A stretch of 64,000 nucleotides of DNA from the NCBI GenBank assembly GCA_907163375.1, contig CAJQUW010007746.1:203717-267716 (forward strand), written 5' to 3'. This document shows positions 13,636 to 23,900 of the stretch, one piece after another. Under the pieces are notes generated by a model, which saw nothing but the letters and a program-made list of their open reading frames with translations, did not search any database and was not told the origin of the DNA. The position numbers were made by a program, and so were the translations under genes. This stretch comes from Prostheceraeus crozeri (Eukaryota > Platyhelminthes > Polycladida > Euryleptidae). The stretch's first letter is position 1. Each line of letters starts with the position of its first letter.

Positions 13636-14649
13636 CATAGAAGTAGATAATAGTAAACTAGAATGGAAGTTTGATATCTTGCCTTTGTACAATGATGACA
13701 CATGGAAAATCTATGGCTTGTAGATCTGCTTCGATCTAATGCATTACATCATAGTCAGCCTATTTGCCAAGTTGGTTGTGGAAGTTGTTGACAGCTAATT
13801 GCAGGATTTTCATGAAGAGAATTTTAAGTGAGATGGACGCATTGTTTTATGTGAAATAGCCTACTATTCCATGGATTAATTAATATACTGTGTCTATTTG
13901 TAGCAGTCATTGACAACTATTTTCCAATTTTTCAATGCCGGAATGCGAATCAAAAATTGGTTCAGAGTCATATCGAAAGTAGTCGGTGCACGGGTTGTAA
14001 GAACATTTCAAGAATTCAAAGATAAAAAATTCTAATTTTTGGATAATTTCTCCTTCTGACGGTCAAGGAACCTACCACTTTTCTGGAATGAACACATCGA
14101 AAGCTTCTTTAGCTATAGTCATTTATCAGACAAATGAAGTATCGCTGGAACTTTTCAATTAATCACTAAATGACATATGTAATATAATGTGATAATATTT
14201 TGGATGCTCATATTCAAAAGCATGCAAAGATTTTGAAAATTGTTCAAATATATTGAACAGGTTGATCCTTCAAAGCAAAATGAATACTACAAGATTTCTT
14301 GGCGTCTGATTTCAAGCTGGAGCAATGCATCCTCTGTAAACCGACATTACAAGTTGCATAAGTGTCTGATTATACTCTTGATTGATTATAGAAGCGATAT
14401 TTCAAAATGCTGCACTGCAAAATCCTGTCGCTGCACTATTTTGTAAATTCACTATTGCTTTTGTGTACATGATCTTTGGACAAGGGGCAACAATCCAGAT
14501 CACAAATTGACTTGATAATTAAAAATGGCAACCCGAAAACAATAAAACCAGCTCACAAAATTTGCTTTTTGCCCCAACTAAGTTCCCCGGGGTGTGATTT
14601 TCATGCAATTTCCATTCTAGGACTTTCTATGGTATTGTTAATTTCTATG
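13636..14649. mobile_element. hAT-like miniature element, copy 5
   Basis: 1,014 bp with the same ends and flanks, preceded by three sub-repeats (long unit). Confidence 0.85.
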
Positions 14650-15247
14650 CTATTTTCCTGGGTTTAGAGAGAAAAATGGCAAGAAAACGTCAGAGTGAGA
14701 AAAGGCAGGTTTTGATGGTTTTGGGATGAGAAAAATCGTTTTTTCGTCATGAAGGAGGCCTCGGATAGAAAAACGGAGGCCAGATTCGGAATCTACGTGA
14801 AATTTTGGGTTATGAAAAGATGTTTCCATCGAAATCGGAGAGAAAAAAATTTGAGGACGTCCCCCCCCTCCTGTCAGACTTCCAACTTTGGTTCTAGAGA
14901 TGGTAGAAAGTGGTGTGGTAGCTCATTTGAAAGCTAACAGTGAGAAACATGCAGTGGAAAGCTCAGTTTGGCCGTATTTTCCTGGGTTTAGAGAGAAAAA
15001 TGGCAGGAAGACGTCAGAGTTAGAAAAAGTCAGGTTTTGGATGTTTTGGGATGAGAAAAGTCGTTTTTTTGACATGAAGGAGTGCTACGATGGGAAAACG
15101 GAGGGCAAATTCGGACGTTTTGGTCAATTTTGGGTCTAGGAACTTCCAACTTTGAGATTCTAGAGATCGTAGAAAGTCGTGCAATAGCTCATTTTAAAGC
15201 TAGGAGTGAGAAAAATGCAGTGGAAAGCTCAGTTTGGTCCTATTTTC

Positions 15248-16261
15248 CATAGAAGTAGATAATAGTAAACTAGAATGGAAGTTTGATATCTTGCCTTTGT
15301 ACAATGATGACACATGGAAAATCTATGGCTTGTAGATCTGCTTCGATCTAATGCATTACATCATAGTCAGCCTATTTGCCAAGTTGGTTGTGGAAGTTGT
15401 TGACAGCTAATTGCAGGATTTTCATGAAGAGAATTTTAAGTGAGATGGACGCATTGTTTTATGTGAAATAGCCTACTATTCCATGGATTAATTAATATAC
15501 TGTGTCTATTTGTAGCAGTCATTGACAACTATTTTCCAATTTTTCAATGCCGGAATGCGAATCAAAAATTGGTTCAGAGTCATATCGAAAGTAGTCGGTG
15601 CACGGGTTGTAAGAACATTTCAAGAATTCAAAGATAAAAAATTCTAATTTTTGGATAATTTCTCCTTCTGACGGTCAAGGAACCTACCACTTTTCTGGAA
15701 TGAACACATCGAAAGCTTCTTTAGCTATAGTCATTTATCAGACAAATGAAGTATCGCTGGAACTTTTCAATTAATCACTAAATGACATATGTAATATAAT
15801 GTGATAATATTTTGGATGCTCATATTCAAAAGCATGCAAAGATTTTGAAAATTGTTCAAATATATTGAACAGGTTGATCCTTCAAAGCAAAATGAATACT
15901 ACAAGATTTCTTGGCGTCTGATTTCAAGCTGGAGCAATGCATCCTCTGTAAACCGACATTACAAGTTGCATAAGTGTCTGATTATACTCTTGATTGATTA
16001 TAGAAGCGATATTTCAAAATGCTGCACTGCAAAATCCTGTCGCTGCACTATTTTGTAAATTCACTATTGCTTTTGTGTACATGATCTTTGGACAAGGGGC
16101 AACAATCCAGATCACAAATTGACTTGATAATTAAAAATGGCAACCCGAAAACAATAAAACCAGCTCACATAATTTGCTTTTTGCCCCAACTAAGTTCCCC
16201 GGGGTGTGATTTTCATGCAATTTCCATTCTAGGACTTTCTATGGTATTGTTAATTTCTATG
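15248..16261. mobile_element. hAT-like miniature element, copy 6
   Basis: 1,014 bp with the same ends and flanks, preceded by two sub-repeats (short unit). It is the last copy before the inner end of the left terminal repeat. Confidence 0.85.
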
Positions 16262-17164
16262 CTATTTTCCTGGGTTTAGAGAGAAAAATGGCAAGAAAAC
16301 GTCAGAGTGAGAAAAGGCAGGTTTTGATGGTTTTGGGATGAGAAAAATCGTTTTTCGTCATGAAGGAGGCCTCGGATAGAAAAACGGAGGCCAGATTCGG
16401 AATCTACGTGAAATTTTGGGTTATGAAAAGATGTTTCCATCGAAATCGGAGAGAAAAAAATTTGAGGACGTCCCCCCCCTCCTGTCAGACTTCCAACTTT
16501 GGTTCTAGAGATGGTAGAAAGTGGTGTGGTAGCTCATTTGAAAGCTAACAGTGAGAAACATGCAGTGGAAAGCTCAGTTTGGTCCTATTTTCCTGGGTTT
16601 AGAGAGAAAAATGTCAGGAAAACGTCAGAGTGAGAAAAGTCAGGTTTTGGATGTTTTGGGATGAGAAAAGTCGTTTTTCGACATGAAGGAGTGCTCGGAT
16701 GGGAAAACGGAGGGCAAATTCGGACGTTTTGGTCAATTTTCGGTCTAGGAACTTCTTTCCAACTCAATCGGAGAGAAAAAGTTCTGACCCCCCCCCTCTG
16801 GAACGAGACTTCCAACTTTGGTTCTAGAGATTGTAGAAAGTCGTGCAATAGCTCATTTGAAAGCTAAGAGTGAGACAAATTCAGTGGAAGACACTGCTTG
16901 TTCCTATATGCCTTCGTTTAGATGTGAGACGCCATTGAAAATTTGGGACATTGGCGAAAAAACGACAAAGTTAGATTTTTTACGAAAATCGCCGTAGAGG
17001 GTGAACCAAGCTTTGGACGGGAAAACAGAAACAAGATTTGGAATCACTTTGCCATTCTGCATCAAGAGGGTGAGTTTCAAGTCAATCGAAGCACTAGAAC
17101 CTGAGATAGACGTGTTTAAAGATTTGGATGATGGATATTACGTCATCAGCTGATCGCCACAAAC

Positions 17165-17220
17165 TATATAAGCGGGGAACCGACAGAGACTTTTCATTAA
17201 GACGAGAGCGATTGTCAAAG
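17165..17220 (+). promoter_or_regulatory. TATA promoter with initiator and first splice donor
   Basis: TATATAAG at 17165-17172 is followed about 29 bases later by a TCATT initiator-like sequence (17194-17198). A short untranslated exon then ends at a good splice donor (CAAAG|GTAGGT, GT at 17221). This is the first sequence inside the left terminal repeat. The natural target is the coiled-coil gene at 18661, through a spliced 5' leader. The promoter is read from the sequence; usage is inferred. Confidence 0.55.
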
Positions 17221-18403
17221 GTAGGTCGTCTCTCTGAGCTCCGATGATAGCATCGGACATTCCAAATTTCGGGTTCTGTAAGAAATCGACTTAGAAAATT
17301 TCATTGCTGATATCAGCTAAGGCGTCAGACTTAAAGGTTCGTCAGGAGATGGCCTTCGTCTCCAGGCCATAAAAGACTCCAAAACTTTAAAGGCTTGTAA
17401 CTTTGCTTCTACAAGTCCGTTTATCTGGATTCAAAAAAGAGTCGATTGCTATTGATCAGACTTATATGAACAGACTACTTATAAAATTTCATAGGTAGTG
17501 CTAAAAGTTGAAAAACTTAAATTCACTATTTTTGGAGGTTTTCTGGAGCTTTCGACCCTGCTGAAGTCAACTAAAGGATTTGTAATGATGTCTGAGCCAC
17601 ATATGAACCCAGCGGCTTTACACTGAAAGCGAGCAAGACACGGAGAGCTTTGCTGTAATATTCCACTGACAGGGTGTTCCTTCGGGACGGCGGATGATGC
17701 CGTAGTGATAAGTGTGGCAAGGAAGTGTGTCATATTTTAGACCGAAACCGCTGGGGCAACTCATGTTGGGCATTTGACACAGTTCTCAACGTTGCACTTT
17801 GAAAGCCAATCGGTTGAGTCTTTGCTATCTTGTGATGGGTGGCATCTAAACATCTCCATTGCAAAACGCTTGTGAATCACGGCTTGCTATCCCTCTCTAC
17901 GGCTTGCTATCAAGCTGATCAAAGCAACGACTTGGGATGTTTCCTCTTGTAAATAACTCCACCGGTTTTTATGTCAAAATCGGGGCCCGGATACCAATAC
18001 AGTGACATGACGTACGCTCTGTCCGCCCGAGGTTGGATTTGTGGGTCGAGGCCTTGGAGCTGGGATAAGATCCCATCTAAGTAATGCCTGTAACGGATTC
18101 AAGAGCTTAACACCAAAACCGTTCCTGGCTTGCTATCAGGCCTTTGTGAAATCTCGTCTAGCCTCAGTAACTCAGGGTTGGCAACGTCTATCGTTTGTCA
18201 TTGTAACTTGGTAAAAATGAGACGGTTGCTGCAGGCATTGACGTCAAAACTTTTCGCGTCATAGGGTAACCCGTCTATGTGTTGGGAGTTGGTAACAGAA
18301 AGCACGGTGACTGCCGATGCCCATACATGGTAAAACGGCTGTTGTCATTTCAAATGCATGGCCAAATAAGGAAGGTCTGAATCATGGCTTTGTGCTCGCT
18401 GGG
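17221..18403. promoter_or_regulatory. Noncoding leader or intron region with TTGCTATC octamers
   Basis: No credible gene is present. Exact TTGCTATC octamers lie at 17822, 17884, 17904 and 18130. Four more follow in the next 500 bases (18481, 18559, 18624 and a near copy at 17445 ending in T). Most are followed by A/C-rich sequence, three by AAA. The density far exceeds chance for an 8-mer and suggests protein binding sites or a replication-related repeat. Confidence 0.6.
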
Positions 18404-18461
18404 TATATAAACCGCGACTTTTCTCTAGTCTTCACTCCTGCTTCAAGTTGCAAGACGAACG
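18404..18461 (+). promoter_or_regulatory. Second TATA promoter with splice donor, upstream of coiled-coil gene
   Basis: TATATAA at 18404-18410 is followed about 30 bases later by a TCTTCACT initiator-like sequence. A short leader ends at ACG|GTGAGT (GT at 18462). The leader resembles that of the promoter at 17165 (both contain AAGACGA), so the two may be alternative promoters for the gene at 18661. TTGCTATC copies lie just downstream at 18481, 18559 and 18624. Confidence 0.5.
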
Positions 18462-18660
18462 GTGAGTGCTCTGACAAGGTTTGCTATCAAACTTTGGGTT
18501 TTAGGATAAAGCTAGGAATCATACTCTTCAAATTTGGTTGACGACTTTATTCCAACGTTTGCTATCAAATGTTTGGTGACTTAGTCTTTCAATGCATATC
18601 AGCAAGTAGTATCCTATAAACACTTGCTATCAAATTTTACTCTATCTTTACCGAATTATC

Positions 18661-19620
18661 ATGACTAAGCAGTGTAACGCAAGAATGCTTGTTGGAAAAT
18701 GCAGCTGTGGCCGTATCGCACGAGGCAGCGATCTTAAGAAGCATCTAAAAGCTAAAGAGGTGACGATGGGCCATGAGAGGAAAGTGATGTTGAGGTTGTG
18801 TGTGTCTTGTCGGATATGTGCGATGGGGGATGAGGCAGATTTTATAAAGGCGCATTTACAGTGTGAGACTGGGAACATCGGAGAGAAGGGGTTTAAGTCG
18901 TGGTTTGAGGGAATATTGTTGGCAATGGAGAGGAATGATAAGGATGTAGCTTCGATTGCGAAGGGGATGGCTGAGAAGAGTGATGAGGATGCGACTGAGG
19001 AAGTGGAGTTGAGAGCGGAAATTAGGAAGACTGATGAGGTTGATTTGGATGCGGTGATGGAAGATTTGCTTGGGGATATAGCGGATTTGAAGGAAGAGTG
19101 GGACGCACAGAAAAAGAAAGACATGGAGGAAGTTGTTAAGCCTGTAGCGACATCATCGCCTAGGAAGGAGGTGCATGATATGGAGGCGTTTGTGAGGTTG
19201 AAGGATCGTATGATGGGTATGGAGAGTGTTAATATAAATGTTTTGAAGGAGAATGAAGAGCTGAAGGCTAAGGTTGAGGGTATGAAGGTGATAAGAGAGG
19301 AGTTGGAGGAGCTGCGAGTGAAGAAGCAGGATAGGTTGAAGGAAAGTAGTGGTAAGATGAAGCGAGTGAAGGCGGTTGAGGGCTTAGAGTCGGAGTTGAT
19401 GCGTGAGAAGAATGAGGTGCAGCGGATGCGAGGTGTGGTGAAGAAAGTGGAAGAGACAAAGGTGATAAACAGGCGGTTGTTGTCGGAAGTGGAGCGATTG
19501 CATGAGTGTGAGAAGTGTAGAAAAAGAAGAGTGTATGAAGTCCATCTTCCTCTCTTTGAAAAAAATGTGAAGAGAGAGAGTAGTGTCACTGGGCGTAGAA
19601 CGCCCCATGAGACCTCTTAA
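18661..19620 (+). CDS. Coiled-coil protein with N-terminal Cys/His clusters
   Basis: Intact 319-residue frame starting at an ATG that follows two TATA promoters. Residues 1-70 hold possible metal ligands: C5, C14, C16, H28, then C47, C50, C53, H65 and C68. Residues about 95-285 are strongly charged with heptad-like spacing (NEELKAKVEGMKVIREELEE), so a long coiled coil is likely. A late CEKCRKRR patch is followed by a basic tail. No membrane segment. I do not recognise the family; the layout suggests a DNA- or RNA-binding dimer or scaffold. It is one of the few undamaged genes of the element. Its stop codon lies inside a predicted 3' stem-loop, and AATAAA signals follow at 19694 and 19711. A 313-codon frame on the other strand is a shadow caused by biased codon use. 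Confidence 0.7.
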   Translation: MTKQCNARMLVGKCSCGRIARGSDLKKHLKAKEVTMGHERKVMLRLCVSCRICAMGDEADFIKAHLQCETGNIGEKGFKSWFEGILLAMERNDKDVASIAKGMAEKSDEDATEEVELRAEIRKTDEVDLDAVMEDLLGDIADLKEEWDAQKKKDMEEVVKPVATSSPRKEVHDMEAFVRLKDRMMGMESVNINVLKENEELKAKVEGMKVIREELEELRVKKQDRLKESSGKMKRVKAVEGLESELMREKNEVQRMRGVVKKVEETKVINRRLLSEVERLHECEKCRKRRVYEVHLPLFEKNVKRESSVTGRRTPHETS

Positions 19621-19629
19621 GGGCTACCT
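19598..19629 (+). terminator. Stem-loop at 3' end of coiled-coil gene (histone-like)
   Basis: GACCT-CTTA-AGGGC can fold into a short stem (one mismatch) with a four-base loop, followed by TACC. The TAA stop sits in the loop. Nearly the same sequence, including the upstream GAACGCCCC, occurs in sense orientation after the gene at 29846-30088. The arrangement resembles the animal histone mRNA 3' stem-loop, but this is inference. Confidence 0.45.
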
Positions 19630-20052
19630 TCTAATGCAGCTAAAGCGGTCCAAGCCCGCCACATATCTTCGGATATGGAATGCAGAGGGAAAGAATAAAT
19701 GATGAAATGGAATAAAATTGGAGGCCACCCTTGCACCACATGCAACACATCAGACTTCTCTCTTCAGTAGTGAGCAAGCTCTGAACGTTACTTTACTGTA
19801 TCGCAGTCGATTGCTATACAAGCATTGAAGAAAACGTAAGTTAGTAAAATCAGCAGAAAAAACATAGGGAGACATGTGATGTTTTAAATATAGTTATTTC
19901 GAAGATTGAACTCAACATGATAAACCACTGATGAATAATACTACCACGAAGGGTAACTAGTCTATCGTTTATAGAAATCAACTGCATGGTATCAGTAGAG
20001 ACTCGTTACCTCTGAAGTATAGTTAGCGAACAGTCGTCATGAAAAAAATACT
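19630..20052. other. Intergenic, convergent gene ends
   Basis: Holds two AATAAA signals (19694, 19711) for the plus-strand coiled-coil gene and no open frame of note. The minus-strand gene at 20053 ends just to the right. Confidence 0.6.
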
Positions 20053-20505
20053 TTATTTGGTCTTTGATTTAACATCATTGAAACCCACTTTACTAATAGC
20101 AATGACAATATGGTTTATTTTATTCAGAAGCAAATGATCGCCGTAACGATAAAAGTTGTCCATCCGAGAAATAATCTTCCACAGATGTCGTGTATAAAAC
20201 TCAGAAGCATCAGTAACGTATTCTTGTCCATAGGAACGAAATTGAAAGTCAACACTTACCGCTACTTCACCTTGTGGAAAATGAATGTAATTGACATTTG
20301 CAATGAAGTGAGCCTTGATGAGACTGTCTTTGAAATAAGATATAAACTCCGTAAATATTTCTCGTGTGTAGTCTAAACATGCTTCCAATTCTGTCTCCTC
20401 CCTTTGAAACTCAAGGATGTAATTTTGTATTAAGCCTCCGAAGCTCTCTTGATAAAAACGAATCGTGCAATCATCATGTTTCAATGTATTGACTTCGGGC
20501 ACCAT
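20053..20505 (-). CDS. Stand-alone relative of the polymerase N-terminal domain, copy A
   Basis: Intact 150-residue frame with a good ATG at 20505. It shares a pattern with the genes at 27722-28168 and 30361-30783: an early RF-x-x-x-S-x-x-G-x-I segment, an acidic helix, then EFYTRHLWKIISRMDNF and a closing hydrophobic strand INHIVIAIS. The same pattern occurs between the zinc fingers and the exonuclease domain of the polymerase encoded divergently at 20956 (NEWIERHATYVVNNLNKF). So this looks like a free copy of a polymerase accessory domain. Its function is unknown; a role in priming or polymerase loading is a guess. The AATAAA signal overlaps the stop codon, showing compact organisation. It is the only undamaged member of the family. 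Confidence 0.65.
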   Translation of the reverse strand: MVPEVNTLKHDDCTIRFYQESFGGLIQNYILEFQREETELEACLDYTREIFTEFISYFKDSLIKAHFIANVNYIHFPQGEVAVSVDFQFRSYGQEYVTDASEFYTRHLWKIISRMDNFYRYGDHLLLNKINHIVIAISKVGFNDVKSKTK

Positions 20506-20955
20506 GGTTGAGTCTATTGCTAAACATCATGTTTGCCTAGGACGATTTCAATAACGCTTTACAAATGTGTGTGTGTGCGCACATTAGGAACTCTAGCTCG
20601 TCTGTGATTAGACGAGAGGCTCATCCATTCACCGCTTAGGAAAACCGCTTCCATTCACCGCTTTCCTTCCACCCTCGGTCGCGTCCCTCTCCTGCCTCCT
20701 CCTCAACCATCGGTGTTGCCGGAAATCAATTCATTAGATGGTAAGTAACCGTGATTGGGAAAAGGGGAATAAGACTTCAAACTTGAAATTATGATCATGT
20801 TACTAATCTCTTTTCTCTTTTTCTCAACAGATCTGGCGGCCTACCTCCTGGACGGCGACGTTCCTTCCCGTCCCATTGTCATCCCAGCATAACCGCCACC
20901 ACCTACAGCAGCGACCGAGCTCCCTCTCCTCTCCGTCAAGTAGGTGGAGAGGCTG
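20506..20955 (+). promoter_or_regulatory. Divergent intergenic region with spliced polymerase leader
   Basis: Lies between the minus-strand gene A and the plus-strand polymerase. It contains a (TG)n-like tract (20565-20580) and a duplicated CCATTCACCGCTT (around 20626 and 20652). A small canonical intron runs 20741-20830 (GTAAGT...CAACAG, 90 bp) in the 5' leader. A stop codon at 20941 shows that translation starts downstream. I see no clear TATA box on either side. Confidence 0.55.
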
Positions 20956-23900
20956 ATGGAGCAGGAGGAGTTGGAGATAGTGGGAGATGAGAGGGAGATT
21001 GAAGTCGAAGAGAAGAAGGACTTTCGATGCCAGCGGTGTAACAGGGTCTTCGTCTCAGCCTACAATGTGAGACGTCACACCGCTGGCAATGCCTGCAGAG
21101 GAGGAAAGCGCCGACCAATCCCTCAACGACCCAAGTGTGAAGGTTGTGGACGCACGTTCTACAACAACACCAACTTGCGAGTCCACATCGAAGTCGGTTC
21201 CTGTGGCAGTGTGAGGCAACCACCGACAACAACAGGTAGGAAGCATCCTTCATCGCACGTCGGCTTTTCCTGTTCTTCGTGTCAGAAGACCTTTACTACA
21301 GAGTTTGTTCTTTCTTCGCACACACTCTGTCACACTCATCCCACTGAGCTTTACACTGACAACAACGTCACTCTAAGGCTGAGCAAGTTTTCCCTTGAGA
21401 GGCTCGTTCGCGACTATGAGTTACAAAGCTCTGAAGCTGTACAAGATGTTCATCCTTTTTTGATGAATAATATAGGTTTAATTCATCAAAATGTTGGCGA
21501 GCTTAGATAGATTTTTACTCAAAGGCATGTTCTATCTCACTGCTCGTTTCAATAAGGTAGACAGTAGCACGGGAGAAGTAGAGTCCACTGTGACCATAAG
21601 GATAGCCTCCTGTGCTGCTGATCTGATAAGTGATGTAAACGAGTGGATAGAGAGACATGCGACCTATGTCGTCAACAATTTAAATAAATTTAATGAAAGA
21701 GACAGCGGTCTGGTCTTTGATGGGATAGAGAAAGCAGACATTAAAATCAATCTTTCAGAAAATTTGCAAGTGAGCGGTTGCTTCACCCTCCCCAAAGCGC
21801 TGGCTGACAAATAGGCTGTCATCAATGTAGAGTGTCAGTCCCAGTGTTTCAAGTATGCCGTCCTCTCCATTCTTCACTATAATTATATAGGTATACATCA
21901 TCAAAGAGTCACCAAGTATTGTGAATGGGAGGATGAACTTAAGTTTGACGGGTTAGATGTCAACACACTAGATTTTAAAGGCATCGCCCACTTTGAAAAA
22001 CTCAATAGCATTAAGATCGTCGTCCATCTCTGGGAAAAAGGTCTGAAGGGCGTTAGGTATAACAACCGCCAAAGTAACTTCGACCGGGTTGTCAATCTTC
22101 TCCTAGTCTATAGCGACAACCACCCAGAATGGCATTATTGTGGCACTCCTAAAATTTCTAGATTATATCACCACCAACACAGTTGTGATGACAAACAATA
22201 TTACAGTGATCGCTGCACACGGCGCTTTAGGTCAAAACCATATTTTGAACAGCATTACGAGTGGTGCTCTCAGGGTAAACTTCAAATGGAAGTCATGCCC
22301 AAAGATAAATTGTATAGGTATGAGGAAAACGGCAATGAGCTCAGTCCCATATGTACCATCTATGTGGACATTGAATGTTACATTGAACAAGAAGACCTAA
22401 GTCATGAGCCAGCAGCCATTGCCTGCTATGAAGTTTGGCATCCATATTATAGGAACCAAAATAAAATGCATGTGTGGCAAGGCGAGGAGTGCGTTGAAAA
22501 CTTCCTCAACTTTTTAGATAGGAAAGCCCGTTTTCATCAACGGTATGAAACGGAGCTGACTAGGAAACCCATGTGCTTCACAGAAGCCGATAAAATCAAA
22601 TTTGATAGGACCACGGAATGCCCCGCTGCTGTTCATCCTTTGATGATCAGCAACAGAAGAAAGTGAGGAACCATTGCCATCTCAGTGGTAAATTTAGGTC
22701 TGCCTTATGCAGCTAATGTAATATGAAACTTAGGCTCAAACGGCGAACGCTCCCCGTCATCTTCCATAACTTTAAATGTTATGATGCTCACATCATCATT
22801 CGCCATGGATTCGGTAAAATGAAATCCTGGTCATCCAAAGTGATTGCACAAAGTAAGGAAAAATTTATGTGCATCACTGCTAAAGTACAAGCAGATAAGA
22901 CGAAGGAGGGGAAGCCTGTCTTCTATGACATAAAGTTTCTAGATAGTTTTCAATTTATGTCTTCTTCCTTAGCCGCGTTGGCTAATAATTAAGAAACACG
23001 TCCCCTCACTCAACATTTAAAGAAAGACTATCCCAACATAAGTGACAGTCTCATGCGACGGAAAGGGGTGTTTCCTTATAGTTATTTTAGTTCAATGGAT
23101 ACTTTGAAGGAGACATCCCTTCCATCCATCGATAAATTTAAAAATGATTTGACGGGTGACGACTGTTCGCTGGATGACTATAGGCATGCAGAGCAAGCAT
23201 GGTTAGAATTTAGGTGTCGCACTTTTGGTGACTACATGCTTGCCTACTAAAAATTAGACGTCTATCTATTGGCTGACGTGTTTGAGACTTTTAGGAAAGT
23301 CACATTAGAACAGGACGCCTTAGACCCCGTCCATTTTGTTAGTCTGCCGGGTTTTGTCCTATCAGTCAGCCTTCAAGATGACGAAAGAGAGAATACATTT
23401 ACTGCAAGATGCAGAAATGTACACGTTATTTGAACGTGGTATTAGGGGAGGCTTAACATTTGTTAACAAACATGTTGTCAACAGCACCCAAGACATGGGA
23501 TCGACCACGCATTTAATGTACATAGACCAAAATAATTTGTGTGGGAGTGCATTATCCAAGCCTTTGCCACAGTCTGACTTCCAATGGTTGGAGCCCCATG
23601 ACATTGAATACTTCTCCAATCCAGCACACATCATAGCACTGGGAGATGAGGCCGACATAGGTTATTTATTTGAAGTCGACCTCATCTATCCAGAATGAAT
23701 TAAGAATAGGACAGTTGATTTTCTTCCCGCACCCGAATCTGGCATAGTCAGTCCAGATATGTTCTCTCCCTTTATGGAAGAACACAATAAGCAATATGAG
23801 GCGGAAAATGACTTAAAATGTATAGCCACTAGGAAGTTGTTGCTCACCCAATTGAACAAGCAGCATTACATCGTGCACTATTCCATCCTCAAATTCTATC

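Larger units (their letters stand above)
5480..16870. repeat. Higher-order tandem array: ~320-bp sub-repeat plus 1.0-kb insert, six units
   Basis: A sub-repeat of about 265-330 bp has landmarks CCTATTTTCCTGGGTT, GGGATGAGAAAAGTCG, AACGGAGGGCAAATTCGG and GTAGCTCATTTGAAAGC. It occurs two or three times between successive copies of a 1,014-1,015-bp insert. Insert starts are 6234, 8168, 9780, 11708, 13636 and 15248, giving unit lengths of 1934, 1612, 1928, 1928 and 1612. The two lengths differ by one sub-repeat. The C tracts (CCCCCC of varying length) differ from unit to unit. Units 3-6 are nearly identical, while unit 1 carries private variants (such as TTCCTATGG where the others have TTCCATGG). 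This suggests edge divergence and recent homogenisation of the core. Confidence 0.9.
5004..17056. repeat. Left terminal inverted repeat, expanded to ~12 kb
   Basis: The outer end (5004-5480) matches the right end in inverse orientation, and the inner end (about 16870-17056) matches about 30834-31020. Between them the left arm contains a higher-order tandem array that the right arm lacks. The inner border shows shared sequence ending near GAATCA...GCCATT on both sides. Open frames of 60-105 codons recur in every repeat copy on both strands; they are by-products of the repeat and not annotated. Confidence 0.85.

Noticed and set aside
5251-16867. Recurring 60-105-codon frames (such as MFKYIEQVDPSKQNEYYK) in the terminal repeat array
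   Set aside because: They are conserved only because the repeats are recent copies. They occur on both strands and in different frames, and match nothing known. The one in the 1.0-kb insert is too short for a transposase.
18317-18541. 74-codon plus-strand frame
   Set aside because: It spans the TATA box, leader and splice donor of the promoter at 18404, so it is unlikely to be translated.
18648-19589. 313-codon frame on the minus strand, longer than most genes here
   Set aside because: It is the mirror of the intact coiled-coil gene. Its Ser/Phe/Leu-rich composition comes from reading Lys/Glu/Arg codons backwards, and it lacks any motif or promoter.
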